DNA of 64,000 bases from Streptomyces sp. SS1-1 (GTDB lineage: Bacteria; Actinomycetota; Actinomycetes; Streptomycetales; Streptomycetaceae): contig NZ_WBXN01000004.1 in the NCBI RefSeq assembly GCF_008973465.1, forward strand, positions 5,062,501-5,126,500, read 5' to 3'. The notes beneath the pieces were generated by a model. That model saw only the letters and a list, made by a program, of their open reading frames with translations, was not told where the DNA came from and did no database searches. The position numbers were made by a program, and so were the translations under genes. How positions within the stretch are numbered: the first letter of the stretch is position 1; each line of letters starts with the position of its first letter. Below are positions 60,682 to 64,000 of this stretch, piece by piece.

Positions 60682-61356
60682 ATGCCGATGTCCCCTCGCG
60701 ACTACACCTGGCTGTTCACGCCGGGCAGCACGTTCAGCCACCCCTCCGGTCCCACCGGCGTGATCCACGTGGCCGACGGCGGCGAGCTGGACCTGCCCAC
60801 CGGACGGATCGTCGCCTGCGACCCCTTCGTCTGCCTCGGCACCGGCGACGTGGAGCCCTTCACGGTCACCGTCGCCCCCGGCCGCTACCGCGTCGAGGCC
60901 GCCGTCGCCACCCTCACCCACCCCGGCGAGGCCCCCTCCGACCGCCCCCACCGCCGGGTGGCGGCGGCCCGCCTGGTGATCCGCGACGAACCCACCGTCA
61001 CGTGGGAGCCGGCCCTGCTCCCCGGCCAGGACCCGGCCGACCTCGGGGAGGACGAGTTCTACGGCTACGGCGTCGACGCCGGGACCGGCTGCTTCTACGA
61101 CGCCGCGGCCGAGCAGGGCTTCCCGGAGGCGCAGGCGGACGAGGGGCCGCTGTGGGACGCCTTCGAGGACAGCGACTGGTCCGGCGGACCCCACCTGGTC
61201 AGGTCCCCCGCCACCGGGCACACCCTGGCCGCCTTCACCTCGGGCTGGGGCGACGGCGCCTACCCGACCTGGACGGGCCGGGGCGCCGACGGGGAGGTCA
61301 CCTGCCTCGTCACCGACTTCTTCGTGGCCCCGGACCCCGCGGAGACCCTGGTCTGA
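60682..61356 (+). CDS. DUF4241 domain protein
   Basis: 224 residues. The pattern fits DUF4241 as I remember it: GRIVACDPFVCLG, PFTVTVAPGRYRVEAAV, RVAAARLVIRDEP with a following WEPAL, GVDAGTGCFYDA, FTSGWGDGAYPTW, and EVTCLVTDFFV. The function is unknown; homologues occur among immunity and toxin-related proteins in some bacteria, but no toxin is nearby here. ATG 60682 follows GAAGGCG. No signal peptide, so cytosolic. Confidence 0.85.
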   Translation: MPMSPRDYTWLFTPGSTFSHPSGPTGVIHVADGGELDLPTGRIVACDPFVCLGTGDVEPFTVTVAPGRYRVEAAVATLTHPGEAPSDRPHRRVAAARLVIRDEPTVTWEPALLPGQDPADLGEDEFYGYGVDAGTGCFYDAAAEQGFPEAQADEGPLWDAFEDSDWSGGPHLVRSPATGHTLAAFTSGWGDGAYPTWTGRGADGEVTCLVTDFFVAPDPAETLV

Positions 61357-61400
61357 CCGGCCCCCCGGCGGATCCCCGGACACGCCCCGGTGCCGCGCGC

Positions 61401-61406
61401 TACCGT
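61401..61406 (+). promoter_or_regulatory. Putative -10 hexamer for a leaderless transcript
   Basis: TACCGT ends six bases before the ATG at 61413, and no ribosome site is present. Confidence 0.4.
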
Positions 61407-61412
61407 CGGATC

Positions 61413-62144
61413 ATGGGCATTCGCGCGGTGGTCTGGGACGTGGACGACACCCTCTTCGACTACACCGCGGCCGACCGGGCCGGGATGCGCGCGCACCTGG
61501 CGGCCGAGGGGCTGCTCGAGCGGTACGGGAGCGCCGAGCGGGCCCTGACGCTGTGGCGCGAGGTCACCGAGGCGCAGTGGGCCCGCTACGCGGCCGGCGA
61601 GGCGACCTTCCCGGCGCAGCGCCGCGACCGGGTGCGGGTCTTCCTCGGCGAGGAACTGGACGACACCGAGGCGGACGCCTGGTTCGATCGGTACGTGGCG
61701 CACTACGAGACGGCCTGGGCGCTGTTCCCGGACGTGCTGCCGGTCCTGGACGCCCTCGCGGCCAGCCACCGGCACGCGGTGCTGTCCAACTCCAGCCTGC
61801 ACGTCCAGGACCGCAAACTGCGGGTGCTGGGCGTCCACGACCGCTTCGAGGCCATCCTGTGCGCGGCCGAGCTGGGCGTGTCCAAGCCGGAGGCGGGCGC
61901 CTTCCACGCCGCCTGCGCCGCCCTGCGGCTCGCCCCGCACGAGGTGGCGTACGTCGGCGACCATCCGCTGATCGATGGGCGGGGCGCCGCGGACGCCGGG
62001 CTGCTGTCGGTCTGGATCGACCGTGACGGCGTGCACACCGCCGATGACGGGGCCTCCGGCCCCCACCGGATCGCCTCGCTCGCCGAACTCCCCGCCCTGC
62101 TCGGCGCCGATACCCGTTTTGGAGCCCGGCCCACGTTCAGGTAA
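61413..62144 (+). CDS. HAD-superfamily hydrolase
   Basis: 243 residues. HAD motif I is VVWDVDDTLFDY, motif II is HAVLSNSS, motif III has the Lys in ELGVSKPEAGAF, and motif IV is VAYVGDHPLIDG. The insertion after motif I is an all-helical cap (about 20-100), as in phosphoglycolate phosphatase and haloacid dehalogenase subfamilies. Likely a small-molecule phosphatase; the substrate is unknown. ATG 61413 begins at motif I and has a -10-like hexamer instead of a ribosome site. Confidence 0.92.
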   Translation: MGIRAVVWDVDDTLFDYTAADRAGMRAHLAAEGLLERYGSAERALTLWREVTEAQWARYAAGEATFPAQRRDRVRVFLGEELDDTEADAWFDRYVAHYETAWALFPDVLPVLDALAASHRHAVLSNSSLHVQDRKLRVLGVHDRFEAILCAAELGVSKPEAGAFHAACAALRLAPHEVAYVGDHPLIDGRGAADAGLLSVWIDRDGVHTADDGASGPHRIASLAELPALLGADTRFGARPTFR

Positions 62145-62235
62145 TGTTCTTCCTGCGCCGCCGGGGAGCGGGCCGAAAGGCCGGGAACCGGGGGAGCGAA
62201 CTAGAACAAGATCCCCTCAGGGGCTTGCGTTCCAG

Positions 62236-62307
62236 TGGCCTATGGTGTAATTGGCAGCACGACTGATTCTGGTTCAGTTAGTCTTGGTTCGAGTCCAGGT
62301 AGGCCAG
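62236..62307 (+). tRNA. tRNA-Gln (anticodon CUG), copy 1
   Basis: 72 bases. Acceptor TGGCCTA pairs with TAGGCCA, and the discriminator is G. The anticodon stem ACTGA/TCAGT holds loop TTCTGGT, with CTG as the anticodon. The T-arm loop TTCGAGT is normal. No CCA is encoded. Confidence 0.96.
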
Positions 62308-62347
62308 CTCGCAGAGCTTATCTGCGCCGCGGAGTTCCATCCGCAAA

Positions 62348-62420
62348 GCCCCCGTTGTGTAGCGGCCTAGCACGCTGCCCTCTCAAGGCAGTAGCGCCGG
62401 TTCGAATCCGGTCGGGGGTA
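62348..62420 (+). tRNA. tRNA-Glu (anticodon CUC), copy 1
   Basis: 73 bases. Acceptor GCCCCCG pairs with CGGGGGT (one G-T wobble), discriminator A. Anticodon stem CTGCC/GGCAG with loop CTCTCAA gives CTC. The T-arm is CCGG-TTCGAAT-CCGG. Confidence 0.97.
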
Positions 62421-62482
62421 CAGATCCTTCCCGCGAGGACGGCTCGGGTAGCTCCCACCGACCTCGATGCAGGATCGCTAGG

Positions 62483-62555
62483 GCCCCCGTTGTGTAGCGG
62501 CCTAGCACGCCGCCCTCTCAAGGCGGTAGCGCCGGTTCGAATCCGGTCGGGGGTA
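62483..62555 (+). tRNA. tRNA-Glu (anticodon CUC), copy 2
   Basis: 73 bases, identical to copy 1 except that the anticodon-stem pair T-A is replaced by C-G (stem CCGCC/GGCGG). Confidence 0.97.
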
Positions 62556-62575
62556 CAAACTGGTCTAAACCACAT

Positions 62576-62647
62576 TGGTCTATGGTGTAATTGGCAGCAC
62601 GACTGATTCTGGTTCAGTTAGTCTTGGTTCGAGTCCAGGTAGACCAG
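62576..62647 (+). tRNA. tRNA-Gln (anticodon CUG), copy 2
   Basis: 72 bases, identical to Gln copy 1 except in the acceptor stem, where the C-G pair becomes T-A (TGGTCTA/TAGACCA). Confidence 0.96.
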
Positions 62648-62675
62648 CTCGGATCTGCGGAAACGTACGATCCTC

Positions 62676-62748
62676 GCCCCCGTTGTGTAGCGGCCTAGCA
62701 CGCCGCCCTCTCAAGGCGGTAGCGCCGGTTCGAATCCGGTCGGGGGTA
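62676..62748 (+). tRNA. tRNA-Glu (anticodon CUC), copy 3
   Basis: 73 bases, identical to Glu copy 2. Confidence 0.97.
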
Positions 62749-62754
62749 CAGCGA

Positions 62755-62784
62755 GAAGGCCCTCCGCTTCGGCGGGGGGCCTTC
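62755..62784 (+). terminator. Terminator of the tRNA array
   Basis: GAAGGCCCTCCGC (62755-62767) pairs with GCGGGGGGCCTTC (62772-62784) around TTCG, with one G-T wobble. It follows the last tRNA by six bases. Confidence 0.85.
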
Positions 62785-62813
62785 GGCGTGTCCCCGCTCG
62801 CTCGTGTCTCCGC

Positions 62814-63458
62814 TCACTCGAAGCCGTAGCGCCGCGCGGACTCCTCCTCCTGCGCCAGCCGGTGCAGGGCCTGAAGCATCGGCTCCACCAGGACCGCGCC
62901 CAGCACCGCCGTCTCGACCTTCTCCGCCTCCGACGCCCGGGTCTCCACGAAGTCCAGGTCGAGGACGGCCGCCCCGTGCATCAACCGGGCGTAGGACAGC
63001 AGCAGTTGAGGGTCCCAGTCGTAGCCGAGGCGCCGCAGGGCCGCCACCGCCACGACCAGCGAGCGATAGGCGGGGGAGATCGACACCAGCGCCTGGGCGT
63101 GGGACCAGCCCAGCTCCGCCAGGAGCCGGTCCGCCGTCTCGTGGGCGCCCCGGACGTACTCGTCGTCCTCGTCCGGCTCCGGGACCTGGGGGAGGGCCCA
63201 CAGGGCCGCGCCCATCCGGATCGTCCGGGGCAGGGCGTCGTCGTCGACGTGCCCGAGCACCTCCCGGACCGTCGCCACCGGCAGCCGCCCCACCTGGATC
63301 AGGGCGCGCACCAGCCGCAGCCGGCGCAGGTGCTCCTGGTCGTACTCGGCGGTGCGGGCGTTGATCTGGCGGCCGGGGCTCAACAGGCCCTCGCGCAGGT
63401 AGTACTTGATCGTCGCGATGGGCACGCCACTGCGCTCGCTCAGCTCCGCCAGCCGCAT
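62814..63458 (-). CDS. MerR-family transcriptional regulator
   Basis: 214 residues. The MerR winged helix is at the N-terminus (MRLAELSERSGVPIATIKYY, then LREGLLSPGRQINARTAEYD). A helical effector-binding region of about 130 residues follows, with no Cys cluster, so metal sensing is unlikely; it is closer to TipA/multidrug-type regulators. ATG 63458 has GGGGAGG upstream. It is divergent from a DUF4188 gene, and two near-identical dyads lie between, so local control is likely. Confidence 0.9.
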   Translation of the reverse strand: MRLAELSERSGVPIATIKYYLREGLLSPGRQINARTAEYDQEHLRRLRLVRALIQVGRLPVATVREVLGHVDDDALPRTIRMGAALWALPQVPEPDEDDEYVRGAHETADRLLAELGWSHAQALVSISPAYRSLVVAVAALRRLGYDWDPQLLLSYARLMHGAAVLDLDFVETRASEAEKVETAVLGAVLVEPMLQALHRLAQEEESARRYGFE

Positions 63459-63475
63459 CTCTTGCGCCTCCCCTT

Positions 63476-63492
63476 GGACAGTGCCACTATCC
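63476..63492. promoter_or_regulatory. Operator dyad, MerR-proximal copy
   Basis: GGACAG-TGCCA-CTATCC, a dyad with one mismatch, 18 bases before the merR start. It repeats at 63508. Confidence 0.6.
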
Positions 63493-63507
63493 AACCACCG
63501 AACAGAT

Positions 63508-63524
63508 GGATAGTGCCGCTATCC
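63508..63524. promoter_or_regulatory. Operator dyad, DUF4188-proximal copy
   Basis: GGATAG-TGCCG-CTATCC, a perfect six-base dyad exactly 32 bases (three helical turns) from the first copy. Confidence 0.65.
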
Positions 63525-63546
63525 GATGGCGGAACCAGGGGGCGAC

Positions 63547-64000
63547 ATGGTCGCGAAACCGGTGCTGGGGCGTACGACGGCCGACACCGAGGGCGATGTG
63601 GTGGTGCTGCTCATCGGCATGCGGATCAACCACTTCTGGGCGGTGCACCAGTGGCTCCCGGTCATGCTGGCGATGTTCCGCATGTTGGCGGAGCTCGCGA
63701 AGGACGGCGACCGGGGGCTGCTGGGGCGGGTGCTCCTGACGGCCTCGCCGCGGACGTACTACGTCGTCCAGTACTGGGAGTCCAAGGAGAAGCTGTACGC
63801 GTACGCCGCCTCGCCGGACATGTTCCACCACAAGGTGTGGGGCATCGTGAACCGCAAGGAGCGGGCCGGCAGGGTCCGCGGGCACGTGGGGATCTGGCAC
63901 GAGTCGTACGTCGTGCCGGAGGGGTCGTACGAGTCCATCTACGGGGACATGCCGGCGTTCGGCCTCGCGGCCGCGCACGGACAGGTGCCGGTGGAGCGGC
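63547..64000 (+). CDS. DUF4188-family protein, 3' truncated by the window edge
   Basis: 151 residues visible, open to the last base. The pattern LLIGMRINHFWAVHQWLPVM, then YYVVQYWESKEKLYAYAASP, then GIWHESYVVPEGSYESIY fits DUF4188, a family related to antibiotic-biosynthesis-type monooxygenases and of unknown activity. ATG 63547 has AGGGGG upstream; ATG 63526 in frame adds seven residues but overlaps the operator region. It is divergent from the MerR gene, which probably controls it. Confidence 0.88.
   Translation, partial: MVAKPVLGRTTADTEGDVVVLLIGMRINHFWAVHQWLPVMLAMFRMLAELAKDGDRGLLGRVLLTASPRTYYVVQYWESKEKLYAYAASPDMFHHKVWGIVNRKERAGRVRGHVGIWHESYVVPEGSYESIYGDMPAFGLAAAHGQVPVER

Noticed and set aside
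62236..62748. Integration site (att) of a mobile element at the tRNA cluster
   Set aside because: No integrase, no duplicated tRNA 3' end beyond the full tRNA copies, and no change in gene character on either side.

Overview
The window is a high-GC stretch of a Streptomyces chromosome. Evidence: GTG and TTG starts, third-codon-position GC bias, two conservons, and a gene order (ilvBNC, serA, put genes, leuB, ilvE, ureABC, cimA, accB-accE, two conservons, gltX, Gln/Glu tRNAs) that matches, from memory, the SCO5506-SCO5552 region of S. coelicolor. It is core-type chromosome. No phage, integrase, insertion sequence or CRISPR array was seen.

Layout. 1-10.2 kb: the end of an MMPL exporter, a GNAT acetyltransferase, small membrane and cytosolic proteins, a large ATPase/LuxR regulator, a secreted sugar-dehydrogenase lipoprotein, an aldo/keto reductase and a 2-hydroxyacid dehydrogenase. 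10.3-13.6 kb: a membrane PAS-GGDEF-EAL protein whose EAL motif is degenerate. 13.6-19.2 kb: ilvB-ilvN-ilvC behind a leader-peptide attenuator, then serA. 19.3-24.0 kb: an exporter with a divergent TetR gene, then a coupled pair made of a small EACC-like protein and a HExxH metallopeptidase-TPR protein. That pair is the best candidate here for an undescribed system. 24.0-28.0 kb: a PucR-type activator and the two proline-catabolism genes. 28.1-31.3 kb: leuB and ilvE.

31.3-36.9 kb: a nitrogen module with an NCS1 permease divergent from ureAB-ureC-agmatine deiminase-TetR. It has no urease nickel chaperones, and paired operator-like dyads lie in the divergent intergenic region. 37.0-38.9 kb: citramalate synthase behind a second attenuator whose leader peptide carries two consecutive Ile codons. 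38.9-44.7 kb: envelope and secreted proteins, including a trypsin of the S. griseus type, YceI, and a Tat-exported family 8 polysaccharide lyase. 44.9-46.7 kb: the carboxyltransferase beta and epsilon subunits of an acyl-CoA carboxylase. 46.9-57.3 kb: two tandem conservons (sensor kinase, roadblock, DUF742, GTPase). 58.3-62.7 kb: an FAH-family hydrolase overlapping gltX, a DUF4241 protein, a HAD hydrolase, and an array of five Gln/Glu tRNAs, all expected substrates of the GltX encoded upstream. The window ends with a MerR regulator divergent from a DUF4188 gene.

Two themes link the regions. First, branched-chain amino acid synthesis (ilvBNC, leuB, ilvE, cimA) is spread over 25 kb, and three of its four transcription units carry a visible short upstream coding element (ilvB, cimA, ilvE). 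Second, seven genes have a TANNNT -10 hexamer ending six or seven bases before the start codon, the signature of leaderless transcripts. All functional calls come from reading motifs, and no database search was run.
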